From contig JAAYCI010000085.1 of assembly GCA_012729855.1 (NCBI GenBank), forward strand, positions 1 through 64,000: DNA of 64,000 nt. The letters run 5' to 3'. The position numbers were made by a program, and so were the translations under genes. This document shows, piece after piece, positions 17,140 through 25,802 of the stretch (positions are counted from its first letter, which is position 1; every line of letters begins with the position of its first letter). The stretch is from Oscillospiraceae bacterium (GTDB taxonomy: Bacteria > Bacillota > Clostridia > Oscillospirales > Ruminococcaceae). The notes below the pieces were generated by a model that saw only the letters and a list, made by a program, of their open reading frames with translations, had not been told where the DNA came from and did not search any database.

Positions 17140-19742
17140 GCTCCGGCCCTCCCGTCATGCTTTAGGTCCAGCGCGGCCAGCAGGGCCGCCCGGCCGCTCT
17201 TGAACAGCTCGTTTATTTTCAGCAGCACCTGGCGGTTGTCCTCGGCCATTTTTCGGCGGGTGGCTTCGTCTGGCAGGTTACCGGCCAAAAAATCCTCCAG
17301 CGCCACATACTGCATGCCAAAGCGCACAAAGTCGCCAATGCGAGTGCTTTGCAAAATGGGTACGATGCCAAACTCGATGTATTCCACCAGCTTGGTGGGG
17401 CAGCTCACGCGGTTCACGGCGGTGTCCTCCCGCAGGGCAAAGCCATAGTGGCACTGGTTGTATTCGGCCTTCAAATCGTCTACGCTGCGGGTGCCCACCA
17501 GCAGGTGTTCGGGCCTAGGGGCGCCGACGGGCCACATGGCCATAAAGTCGGCCGGCTTACTGGTGAAAATGCGGTAGGAGAAGGCGTCCGGCTGCTGGCT
17601 CATGGCGGCCTGCATCACGTCTATCTGCTGCCACTTTTGCAGCGCGCCGGCGTATACCACCACCGGGCGGCCGTCCTCAAGGCCGCGCTCGGCCAGCGGC
17701 TTGCCCAGCACGTCCAGCGCGGTTTCCAGTATGGGCATGGTGATGATGCCGGGCCTGAAGTCCGGGTACTTCTGCTTGTAGTGTTCGCCCATGGCCTCGG
17801 TAACCACAATGACGCGGTGGGCGGTGGCCGCCACAAATTCCTCCTGGTCGCCGGCGCGCTGGGCGTCGGGCAGGCTGCCGTGCATCACATGCTCCTCGGG
17901 CGAGATGCCGTGCATGTCCACAAACAGCGGGCCGGTGTGGTAGCCGTCGGTGGCAATGGCACTAATTTGTTCCACACTGTGGGAGTAGAAGGTATCGCCC
18001 GGCAGCATCATGGCTTTTATCATGTCCAGCTGCACGGGGTCGTCCCGGTCGTAGGTGATCTCCCACCTGCAGTCGGTGGCAAAGTCTATGGCAATGGGCA
18101 CCTTGATGTTTTTGTCGGCCAGGTACAGCTGCGAAAGGTAGATGCGCTGCACGTCGTCGCCCAAAAGGTCGTCTATGGCCTTGATGCGGCGGAAGTAGCC
18201 GTCGGTCAGCACACTGTCGCGGAACATGGGCGCCAGTATCCACATTACCTTGCGGCGCTTACGCACAATGCGCAGCAGGTCGGCGGTGCGCTTCCAGGTG
18301 TCGTCGTCCATGGGCACATAGCAGTAGCGGGTGGCCAGGTCGTACCCGGGTATGCCCATGCTGCCCTGGTGCGAAAGGTAGCGCTGCACCTGCAGCAGCG
18401 GGTCCAGCAGGCGGTAGCGGTGTATGGCCCCCTTGCGCCCGGCAAGCCGCGCGAACACCGCGGCGATGTACTTGGCCCAGCGCACGGGGTTCAGGCTTTT
18501 GAACTCCCGCAGGCCGGCCTGCATGGTGCGGAAGAACCGGTAGGACCTCGATTTGGCAATGGCGTCCAGATGGGCGGACGCCTGGCGTTCCACATCGCGG
18601 ATGCGCATGTTCTCCCGCCACAGGTAGTCGAACTGGATGATGATCTCCTCGCGGCGGTTTTCGGCCCGCATCAGGGCGGTGCCGGTGCGGGCCTCGCTGT
18701 CCAGGCGGTCGCGGTACACCGCGTAGTTCTCGGCCCGCAGGGCGTTGATGGTATCAAAAGAGGCCTCGGCGGCCTGCTGCATCAGGCCGGCGCGCCAGGC
18801 GGCAAGCTCGGCTTGGCGGGCGGGGTCGGGCGGGGGCACCAGGTGTTCTGCGTCCCGGCAGGCGGCCACAAAGGCCGTCACGGCTTTGTTCAGGGCATCG
18901 CGCAGGGGCTCAAAGGCGCGGGGGTTTTCGGGCGGGGTGATAACCGAATAGTCGCCCATGCCCAGGCCAAACAGGCGCATGTCTTCAGTGTGCGCCAGCC
19001 CGCCGCTGGGGTTGGCCGGCAGGGCGGTGGCATTGTTTTCTGTGGTGGGTTCCGCCAGCAGCAGCACCGGCACGCCCAGGGCAAGGCAGGGCAGGGCGCA
19101 GTGCAGGCGGCTGGTTACCACACAGTGGGCATTGCGGTACAGGGCCAGCTGCTCGGCCACTTTGGCCATGCGGTCGGGCACGGGCAGGGCGGCGTGCCTG
19201 GCGGGCAGCGTGTGGGTGGTTTCCACCACGGTAAAATCCCGCGCGGCCACCTGGTGGCCAATCTCGGCCACGGCCTCGGGGCTGATGTCTACCGCGCAGA
19301 TGTAAGCCGGGCCGCCATAGGCGCGGCTTTGGCGGGGCAGGGTGAGGGTGAGGCAGCCGGAGAGAAAGCTCTCGATGCCCCGGCTGCGCAGTGCGTGCAG
19401 CGAGGCTTCGTCGGCGCAGCCCACCGGGCCGTGGGCCGCCAGCCATTCGCCGCCGGGGCCGTCCAAAAAAGCGGTGCCCAGGCCCCAGTTGTCGGCTTTT
19501 TCAAAGTGCATGCCGGTACACAGCGGGTGCAGCCCTGCCGCCGGCGGCCAGTGGTATTTCTTGTGCAGGTACCAGCCGTTCATCACGGCGGCCACCATCT
19601 GCCCGTCGTCGGGGGCAAAAGTATCCAGCGCCTCGCGGTCCACAAACACATCGGCGCGGGGAAGAAACCGCAGTGCGGCGTAGGTTTGGATATCGTCGCC
19701 CAAATTGTCGGACGCTTTGTGGTAGATGGCAGCAAATTTCAT
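17136..19742 (-). CDS. Two-domain protein: polysaccharide pyruvyltransferase-like plus glycosyltransferase-like
   Basis: This 868-aa protein has a pyruvyltransferase-like domain at about residues 1-330, with NLGDDIQTYAAL near the start and the family motif VTSRLHCALPCLALGVPVLLL. A middle helical stretch (about 330-430) follows. The C-terminal half (about 450-868) looks like a GT-B glycosyltransferase, with VVVYAGALQKWQQIDVM and PTKLVEYIEFGIVP. Pyruvyltransferases of the CsaB/WcaK type add ketal pyruvate from PEP to surface glycans. A combined sugar transfer and pyruvylation role is inferred. The gene overlaps both neighbours by four bases. Confidence 0.7.
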   Translation of the reverse strand: MKFAAIYHKASDNLGDDIQTYAALRFLPRADVFVDREALDTFAPDDGQMVAAVMNGWYLHKKYHWPPAAGLHPLCTGMHFEKADNWGLGTAFLDGPGGEWLAAHGPVGCADEASLHALRSRGIESFLSGCLTLTLPRQSRAYGGPAYICAVDISPEAVAEIGHQVAARDFTVVETTHTLPARHAALPVPDRMAKVAEQLALYRNAHCVVTSRLHCALPCLALGVPVLLLAEPTTENNATALPANPSGGLAHTEDMRLFGLGMGDYSVITPPENPRAFEPLRDALNKAVTAFVAACRDAEHLVPPPDPARQAELAAWRAGLMQQAAEASFDTINALRAENYAVYRDRLDSEARTGTALMRAENRREEIIIQFDYLWRENMRIRDVERQASAHLDAIAKSRSYRFFRTMQAGLREFKSLNPVRWAKYIAAVFARLAGRKGAIHRYRLLDPLLQVQRYLSHQGSMGIPGYDLATRYCYVPMDDDTWKRTADLLRIVRKRRKVMWILAPMFRDSVLTDGYFRRIKAIDDLLGDDVQRIYLSQLYLADKNIKVPIAIDFATDCRWEITYDRDDPVQLDMIKAMMLPGDTFYSHSVEQISAIATDGYHTGPLFVDMHGISPEEHVMHGSLPDAQRAGDQEEFVAATAHRVIVVTEAMGEHYKQKYPDFRPGIITMPILETALDVLGKPLAERGLEDGRPVVVYAGALQKWQQIDVMQAAMSQQPDAFSYRIFTSKPADFMAMWPVGAPRPEHLLVGTRSVDDLKAEYNQCHYGFALREDTAVNRVSCPTKLVEYIEFGIVPILQSTRIGDFVRFGMQYVALEDFLAGNLPDEATRRKMAEDNRQVLLKINELFKSGRAALLAALDLKHDGRAGA

Positions 19743-21988
19743 GTTTGCCTGTAGCTCCTTGCCCTGATTTTAAGATACACGCGGGACAGCCCCAGCGCCA
19801 GCACGTCGCCCACGATGCAGAACAGCCGGTAAACGATGGCGGATGTTGTGAGGATGTTTTGGTCCAGCACGCCGCCCAGGAACATCAGCATGATGGCCTC
19901 GCGCACGCCCAGCCCGGCCGGCGCGCCGGGGGTTACAAAACCAATGGCCCAACTCATCACAAACAGGCCCACCACCTGGGGCAGCAGTTCCCAGGTCATC
20001 GTCTGGCCCATCAGCATCACAATGCACAGGTAAATTACCGCGTTCACCAGCAGGCGGCCGGCCACCTTCAGCACATACATCACGCAGGTCTTTACGCTCA
20101 ACCGTTTCATGATGCCCACATACTTGCGCACCAGCTTGCGGATTTTTTTGCGGAAAAGCACCAGCGCCAGCACCACCACGGCCAGCACCACGGCAATAAT
20201 AATGATCCAGGTGCGGCTAAGGTGTATCTGCCCGATGTAGCTGACCAGATAGTTAAACACGCAGATGGCCGCGATAGCGGCCCCGGCAATCATCATGAAC
20301 AGCGCCTCCAGCATGGTGGACAACGCCACTTCGCTATGGGAGACGTCCTCCTCCACGGCAATTTGATTGCGGGCCACATAGTGCATGATGTTCCCCGGCA
20401 CATACCGGTAGATAAAGGTGTTGCAATAGATGCGCACCACCGTCAGGTGGTTCACCACCTTGGCGGCCATCACATTTAGCAGTTGATTGTAGTAGACAGA
20501 CGCCAAAATGTTGTTGGCGGCGTGCAGCGGCAGCAGCGCCACCATGCCCAGTATCACCCCGGCCGAGGCCAGCACCGAGAAGTCAATGTCGAACTTGATG
20601 ACGGTGTAGATGATATAGGCGATGGCCACCACCATAAGCACCCGGCCCAGGAAATTGGCCACCCGTTTGCCAACGCTGGGGCCCTCCACCGGTTCCTCGC
20701 CCTCCGCCAGCTGCGGGGTGGGCTCAAAGTCGGCGTCTTTCCAGGCCAGGCCGTCAGCCACGTCGCCAATCAGCACGATGTTTTGCCGGCTGCTCTTTAA
20801 CACCTCGGGCAAATGGCTTTGGATGCTTTCGCGTATCTCATCCTCGTGTGCCAGCACCTCGTCAAAGCGCTCCAGCAGCATGTCGCAGCTCAGGTGGGAG
20901 AAATCCACCGCCCAGTCGCCCAGGCCGAACATGTCCAGCACTTCTTTATACTTGTGGCTCCAGCCCACCAGCAGGGTGGGCACACCCTTTTCCAGCGCGC
21001 CTATCATGGCGTGGAAGCGGGCGGCCACCAGCACCCGGCTGCGGCCAATCAGCTCACGAATCTTCTCGGGGCCCATCTCCTCGTGATACCAGCGCACCTT
21101 GCAGGGGTTTTTGGCGGCCGCATATACGTCGTCGCACACCAGCAGGTCGTTGTTGCGGTTCTTTTCGCTGCCCAGCCGCGCGGCATTGGCAATGAGCAGC
21201 ACGCCGAAGCCCCGGTCGGTCAGCGCATCCACAAACTGCGTCATCACGGCCCGGTAGTCTATCTTTAGGTCCTCGCACTTGCTGGCCACCACGCTGCTAA
21301 GGGAAAGCGCTATCACATCGTTTTGGTAGAAATCATCACAGGCCCACAGCGCGGCCACCTCGGCGGCCACGTCGGGGCTGTCCGGCATACTGAACGCGCC
21401 GTCGGCGCACAGCACCACGTTCTCGGTGATGCCAATGCCGGCCAGGCTGTCCTTGGTGATTTGCCCGCGCGCGCAGATCAGCTTCATTTTGGGCAGGATG
21501 ATTTTGGCCAGCAGCTTGTTGAGCGGGGAGTGGAATTCCCCCAGTGCCTGCGAATACTTGACCACCGGCACCCCCAGCAGCAGGGGCACGGCGCATGTGA
21601 TGAAAGCGTACAGGTTCATCACAAAGCCGCGGCTGTCCACAAAAGAGATGCCCGCCTCGTCTATGGCGAGGTCGGTCGTCAGGTAGGTTTTAAGGATGGT
21701 GTTGCGGCACAACAGTTTTTTCATGGGGGGAAGCCAGCGGAACAGCCAGTACAGCAGCGCCAGCGGAAAGGCAAAGAACACCAGTGCCTCCGGCGTGCAG
21801 GGCACCACCCGGATGAAATCGAAGGGCAGCAGCCGGCGGTCGCCCGCAGGATAGGTGGACATCAGGTTGATCTTCAGTTTATCGCCGTAGCGCGCGTGCA
21901 GCTGCTTGATGGAGCTTTGCAGCATTGCAGCCGCGCCCTTGTTGCCATGCCAGCTGGCCGCGATGATAGCCACTTTCAAATCATTCAT
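19739..21988 (-). CDS. Fusion of polysaccharide pyruvyltransferase-like domain and LPG-synthase/flippase-type membrane domain
   Basis: This 749-aa protein has a cytoplasmic N-terminal part (about 1-400) of the polysaccharide pyruvyltransferase type, with NKGAAAMLQ near the start and VLVAARFHAMIGALEKGVPTLL. After a linker, residues about 445-749 form a multi-pass domain that contains TPGAPAGLGVREAIM, a hallmark of the LPG_synthase_TM (AglD/MprF flippase-type) family. This suggests modification of a lipid-linked glycan coupled to its handling or flipping at the membrane. ATG 21988 follows AAGGAG; the longer frame is rejected. It is the first gene of the operon and overlaps the next by four bases. 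I do not know of this fusion as a described enzyme. Confidence 0.7.
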   Translation of the reverse strand: MNDLKVAIIAASWHGNKGAAAMLQSSIKQLHARYGDKLKINLMSTYPAGDRRLLPFDFIRVVPCTPEALVFFAFPLALLYWLFRWLPPMKKLLCRNTILKTYLTTDLAIDEAGISFVDSRGFVMNLYAFITCAVPLLLGVPVVKYSQALGEFHSPLNKLLAKIILPKMKLICARGQITKDSLAGIGITENVVLCADGAFSMPDSPDVAAEVAALWACDDFYQNDVIALSLSSVVASKCEDLKIDYRAVMTQFVDALTDRGFGVLLIANAARLGSEKNRNNDLLVCDDVYAAAKNPCKVRWYHEEMGPEKIRELIGRSRVLVAARFHAMIGALEKGVPTLLVGWSHKYKEVLDMFGLGDWAVDFSHLSCDMLLERFDEVLAHEDEIRESIQSHLPEVLKSSRQNIVLIGDVADGLAWKDADFEPTPQLAEGEEPVEGPSVGKRVANFLGRVLMVVAIAYIIYTVIKFDIDFSVLASAGVILGMVALLPLHAANNILASVYYNQLLNVMAAKVVNHLTVVRIYCNTFIYRYVPGNIMHYVARNQIAVEEDVSHSEVALSTMLEALFMMIAGAAIAAICVFNYLVSYIGQIHLSRTWIIIIAVVLAVVVLALVLFRKKIRKLVRKYVGIMKRLSVKTCVMYVLKVAGRLLVNAVIYLCIVMLMGQTMTWELLPQVVGLFVMSWAIGFVTPGAPAGLGVREAIMLMFLGGVLDQNILTTSAIVYRLFCIVGDVLALGLSRVYLKIRARSYRQT

Positions 21989-22064
21989 GATGGATGTATC
22001 TCCTTGCCGGATTCCAGCGCTGTGGATGGCCAATATCGCTACGGCACAAAATTCACTCCCAACC

Positions 22065-22093
22065 ATCTTAGTCAATATCCATAATGATGTCAA
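22065..22093 (-). promoter_or_regulatory. Promoter of the pyruvyltransferase/flippase operon
   Basis: A perfect TTGACA and TAAGAT are 17 bases apart on the minus strand, about 75 bases upstream of the start. Confidence 0.65.
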
Positions 22094-22138
22094 GAAAGCA
22101 CAGCAGGCCATAATGCCTTCCCAATCAGTAAATATGGC

Positions 22139-22167
22139 TGTTCCCGGGCGCAGCTTTGTGCTATAAT
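22139..22167 (+). promoter_or_regulatory. Possible promoter of the rightward GT2 operon
   Basis: A perfect TATAAT at 22162 lies 44 bases before the GT2 start. The matching -35 position (TGTTCC) is poor. Confidence 0.45.
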
Positions 22168-22210
22168 ACTATCGTTATGTCCAAATGCAATCAGGTGTGG
22201 GAGGGTATGC

Positions 22211-23134
22211 ATGTCGCAAAAGATATCGTTTGTTGTCCCCTGTTATAACGAAGCGGAATCGTTGCAGATGCTCTACGATGGCATTGTGGCCAACACCCCC
22301 GGAGATCTTGAAATACTTTTTATAAACGATGGCTCTACCGACGATACAGCCAATGTGATTCGCAGGCTGCACGAGGCGGACGGCCGGGTACATTTGGTTT
22401 CCTTCCGCAAAAACCTTGGCAAGTCGGCGGCGTTGCAGGCGGGTTTTCGCAACTGCACCGGAGACATTGTAATCACCATGGATGCAGACTTGCAGGACGA
22501 CCCCACCGAGATCGTCCACTTCATTGCCGCCCTCGAAGAGGGCTACGATGTTGTCTCCGGCTGGAAATTCAAACGCAACGACCCGCTGGAAAAACGCCTG
22601 CCGTCCAAACTGTTCAACCGGGTGGTTGCCAGGCTGTCCGGGGTCAAACTGCACGACTTCAATTGCGGCTTCAAGGCCTATCGCCGCGAGGCCGTAGAGG
22701 CCATAGACCTGTATGGTGAACTCCACCGCTATATTCCCGTGTTGGCCTACAGGAAAGGCTTTCGCATCACCGAAATTAAAGTACACCATAACGAGCGTAA
22801 GTTCGGCAAGTCAAAATATGGGTTCGAGCGCTACCTGCGTGGTTTTTTCGACGCGTTGACCGTGGCCTTCATCAGCAAGTTTTATGACCGCCCCATGCAC
22901 CTGTTTGGAAGATTGGGCCTGCTTGTCACACTGATTGGCCTGGTTTTGTGTATCATACTAACCGTGCAGTGGTTCATGGGCATGCCCATTGGCACACGCC
23001 CCTTGCTTATGCTGGGGGTCCTGTGCATCATTGTGGGCATCCAGTTTTTTATCACCGGCTTTTTGGGCGACATGATTGTGGAAAGCACCTTCCGTTCACG
23101 CTATGATGAAAGCCACATCAAGGAGAAATTCTGA
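22211..23134 (+). CDS. GT2 polyprenyl-phosphate sugar transferase (GtrB/DPM-like) with two membrane segments
   Basis: This 307-aa protein begins SFVVPCYNEAESL, has FINDGSTDDT and TMDADLQDDP (metal-binding DxD type), the FNCGFKAY segment, and two C-terminal membrane helices at about 232-256 and 266-290. This is the layout of GtrB/ArnC-type enzymes that make polyprenyl-phosphate sugars for membrane glycosyltransferases. The next gene encodes such a membrane enzyme and starts directly after this stop codon, so donor and user are probably coexpressed. ATG 22211 follows GGGAGGG. Codon use is less GC-rich than in neighbouring genes. Confidence 0.9.
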   Translation: MSQKISFVVPCYNEAESLQMLYDGIVANTPGDLEILFINDGSTDDTANVIRRLHEADGRVHLVSFRKNLGKSAALQAGFRNCTGDIVITMDADLQDDPTEIVHFIAALEEGYDVVSGWKFKRNDPLEKRLPSKLFNRVVARLSGVKLHDFNCGFKAYRREAVEAIDLYGELHRYIPVLAYRKGFRITEIKVHHNERKFGKSKYGFERYLRGFFDALTVAFISKFYDRPMHLFGRLGLLVTLIGLVLCIILTVQWFMGMPIGTRPLLMLGVLCIIVGIQFFITGFLGDMIVESTFRSRYDESHIKEKF

Positions 23135-24793
23135 ATGCAGATAAAGCGGTGGTTCAGCCGGGTGCGGGCCCTTGCACAAAAATACAGGGTTGCCCTTATC
23201 TGCCTGTGCTTTTTGGTCATCCTGGTCACAGGGCTCATCCCCACAGCAGATTATGGCGTCTCCACAGATGAGCCCACACAGAGAAAGCACAGTCTGATCA
23301 CCTACCGGTATGTCTACACCACCCTCACAGGCAAACCGCTGGACATCGATATGCCCGACCTGGAAGATTACCGCGCCAAGCATTACGGCACAGCCATACA
23401 GATGCCCCTGGTTTTCGCAGAGCATCTCACCAGCTTCACCATGCCCAAAAGCACCATTTACCTCATGCGCCACTATTACACCTTCATGGTGTACTTTGCT
23501 TCACTGGTGTGTTTTTTCTTCATGTGCAAAATCCTGCTGAAGTCAGACGTTTTTGCCATGGCCGCCACCTTGATGCTCTACCTTTACCCGCGCTTTTTTG
23601 CCCATGCCCATTATAACATCAAGGATCTGATGTTCACCGCGCTGTTCACCATTACGCTATTTGCCATGGTGTTGTTTCTGAAATACAAGCGGAAATGGTG
23701 GCTGGGCCTTATTTTTGCTTTTTTCACCGCGCTTTCCACCAATAGCCGGGTTATTGGCGTTATGGTGCTGTGTGGCTGCCTGTGCCTGATGCTGCTGGAA
23801 GATATTGCCGCCTGGCTTAGTGCGCGCCGGCAAAAAAACATAGGCGCGCTGGACTATAGCCTCACGCTGCGCCGGCGGCTGCTGTCTTACGTGGTGGCAA
23901 TCGTGGGTTTTGTGGCATTTTATATTTTCATCACCCCAGCAACATGGTCAGACCCCATCCGTGTTTTCATCGACACCTTATCCCGCTTTTCAAGCTACGA
24001 TTCCTGGGCCGGCACCATGCAGTTTATGGGCGAGATGATACGCAAGCCCCAAATGCCCTGGTATTTCCTGCCGGTGTGGTGGCTGTTCACCGTTCCATTC
24101 ATCTACCTGGCGCTGATGGTGGTGGGCATTGTTTTTCTGGTGGTGCGCTCGTTTAGGCCAAGCCCCGAGGGCATTCTTACCAACCGGTATATCTGGCTGC
24201 TTTTTGGCTTTTGGTTTCTGCCCACAGCCATGGTTATCATAAAGCCTTCTACCATTTACACCGAATGGCGGCATGTTTATTTCCTGTTTCCGCTCATGGT
24301 CTTCCTGGCGGTTTACGGGCTGCAGCGGCTTACAGCCGCGCTCGCCGGCAGCCGTTTCGCGCGTTTGCGCTTTGTAGCGCCGGTTTTGCTGGGGGCCAGC
24401 CTTTTATGGCAGGCCGTTTGGATGGTGTGCACCCACCCACACCAAAATGTTTACTTCAACACGCTGGGCCGCCATTATGCCAGCGGCATGACGCGCGACA
24501 GCTGGAAGCTCTGTTACAAACAAATGGTCGAATATATTCTGTCAAACGATCCAGATGATGTCAACATTTTCCTGCCGGACTCCATTAATGAAATACAAAT
24601 GGTGTTTTTTAAAGACCAAGCCCATCGCCTGCGCTTTTTGGAAGGGGAAAAGAACCTGGAAAAAGCGGATTACATTATCTATTCTTTCCGAAACACCGTT
24701 GGAAACAACTATGAGGTAGGCGGTTTTGAAGAAATATATGCCATTTGGGTAGACGGCTTTAAAATTGGCACCATTTTGCAGCGGGTGACATAA
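23135..24793 (+). CDS. Multi-pass membrane glycosyltransferase (GT39/GT83, PMT-like)
   Basis: This 552-aa protein has about ten membrane segments and the GT-C layout: after the first helix comes an acidic loop GVSTDEPTQRKH with the catalytic-type Asp-Glu. A C-terminal extracytoplasmic stretch follows the last helix. Enzymes of this family take sugar from a polyprenyl-phosphate donor outside the membrane and place it on proteins or glycans. The adjacent GtrB-like enzyme would supply the donor. ATG begins one base after the GT2 stop. A convergent terminator follows. The acceptor is unknown. Confidence 0.8.
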   Translation: MQIKRWFSRVRALAQKYRVALICLCFLVILVTGLIPTADYGVSTDEPTQRKHSLITYRYVYTTLTGKPLDIDMPDLEDYRAKHYGTAIQMPLVFAEHLTSFTMPKSTIYLMRHYYTFMVYFASLVCFFFMCKILLKSDVFAMAATLMLYLYPRFFAHAHYNIKDLMFTALFTITLFAMVLFLKYKRKWWLGLIFAFFTALSTNSRVIGVMVLCGCLCLMLLEDIAAWLSARRQKNIGALDYSLTLRRRLLSYVVAIVGFVAFYIFITPATWSDPIRVFIDTLSRFSSYDSWAGTMQFMGEMIRKPQMPWYFLPVWWLFTVPFIYLALMVVGIVFLVVRSFRPSPEGILTNRYIWLLFGFWFLPTAMVIIKPSTIYTEWRHVYFLFPLMVFLAVYGLQRLTAALAGSRFARLRFVAPVLLGASLLWQAVWMVCTHPHQNVYFNTLGRHYASGMTRDSWKLCYKQMVEYILSNDPDDVNIFLPDSINEIQMVFFKDQAHRLRFLEGEKNLEKADYIIYSFRNTVGNNYEVGGFEEIYAIWVDGFKIGTILQRVT

Positions 24794-24796
24794 AAT

Positions 24797-24825
24797 AAAG
24801 GGTGCCATTGGCACCCTTTATTTTT
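24797..24825. terminator. Bidirectional terminator between convergent glycan genes
   Basis: AAAGGGTGCC and GGCACCCTTT form a perfect stem with a three-base loop. A T run follows on the plus strand and the reverse side ends in TTTATTTT. Confidence 0.88.
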
Positions 24826-25786
24826 GCCTGTCGTTGTCGTGCTGGTGTGTCGAATAGTCCATCTTTCTTGTGCGGTACTGAATTTCCTCCAGAATCTTGC
24901 GGTTGGCCGCCACCAAATCGGCCTGCAGCCCGCCAATAAAGCACTGAATGCCCGCCAGCATCATGAAGATGGCCAGCACCAGTGACTGGATATGCCCGTC
25001 GCCCTGGCCCAGGAAAAAGTACACCAGAAAGCGGATGACCACCAGCAGGCCAATGCCCAGCAGGATGCCGCCGATGATGCCAAAAAAGCGCAGTGGCTTG
25101 TACATCATGAAGGAGCGCAGAATCACCGTGGCCGAACGCTTCATGTAGGCCCACATGCTTTTGAACAGCCGGCTCTTGCGGGTTTCCGGGTTGGTGCCTA
25201 CGGGCACCGAGGCCACCGCCATTTTGTTGTGCCCGGCCTGGATGATGGTCTCCAGCGTGTAGGTGTACTCGTTGATGACATTCACCCGCAGCGCGGCCTC
25301 CCGCGAATAGGCGCGGAAGCCGCTGGGGGCGTCGGGCACGTCGGTGCTGCTGGCCACCCGCACCACCCGGCTGCCAAACCGCTGAAAGGTTTTTTTGGAC
25401 TTGGAAAAGTGCGCCGTATCGCTAATGGGCCGCTCGCCAATGACGATGTCGGCCTTTTCGTCCAGAATGGGCCGCACCAGTTTTTCAATGTCGGCGCCGC
25501 AGTACTGGTTGTCGGCGTCGGTGTTCACAATGATGTCGGCCCCCAGCCGCAGGCAGGCGTCCAGCCCGGCCATGAAGCCACGGGCCAGGCCCTTGTTGCG
25601 GTTGAAGCTGACGATGTGGTGCACGCCCAGCTCCCGCGCCACCCGCACGGTGTCGTCCCCGCTGCCGTCGTTTATAATGAGATACTCAATCTCATCGATG
25701 CCATCAATCCGGCGTGGCAGGTCGGCAAGTGTTTGAGGCAGGGTGTCCTGCTCATTGTAGCAGGGAATCTGGATGATCAGTTTCAC
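24818..25786 (-). CDS. GT2 family glycosyltransferase with two C-terminal membrane segments
   Basis: This 322-aa protein opens LIIQIPCYNEQDTL, with IINDGSGDDT and VNTDADNQY as nucleotide and metal motifs and PSGFRAYSREAAL as acceptor-side motif. Two membrane helices at about 234-259 and 268-290 anchor it. The layout fits polyprenyl-phosphate sugar synthesis or direct glycan extension. The start is GTG at 25786, with AGGAGG upstream. It lies 16 bases after the UDP-glucose dehydrogenase gene, so it may use UDP-glucuronate or a derived sugar; that is inference from context. Confidence 0.87.
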   Translation of the reverse strand: MKLIIQIPCYNEQDTLPQTLADLPRRIDGIDEIEYLIINDGSGDDTVRVARELGVHHIVSFNRNKGLARGFMAGLDACLRLGADIIVNTDADNQYCGADIEKLVRPILDEKADIVIGERPISDTAHFSKSKKTFQRFGSRVVRVASSTDVPDAPSGFRAYSREAALRVNVINEYTYTLETIIQAGHNKMAVASVPVGTNPETRKSRLFKSMWAYMKRSATVILRSFMMYKPLRFFGIIGGILLGIGLLVVIRFLVYFFLGQGDGHIQSLVLAIFMMLAGIQCFIGGLQADLVAANRKILEEIQYRTRKMDYSTHQHDNDRQK

Positions 25787-25802
25787 AGCCAGCCTCCTTC
25801 TC

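Noticed and set aside
17349-19754. An 801-codon open frame on the plus strand
   Set aside because: It is exactly antisense to the pyruvyltransferase/glycosyltransferase gene. Its length comes from high GC at third positions, it is Gly/His/Val-rich, and it has no known motif.
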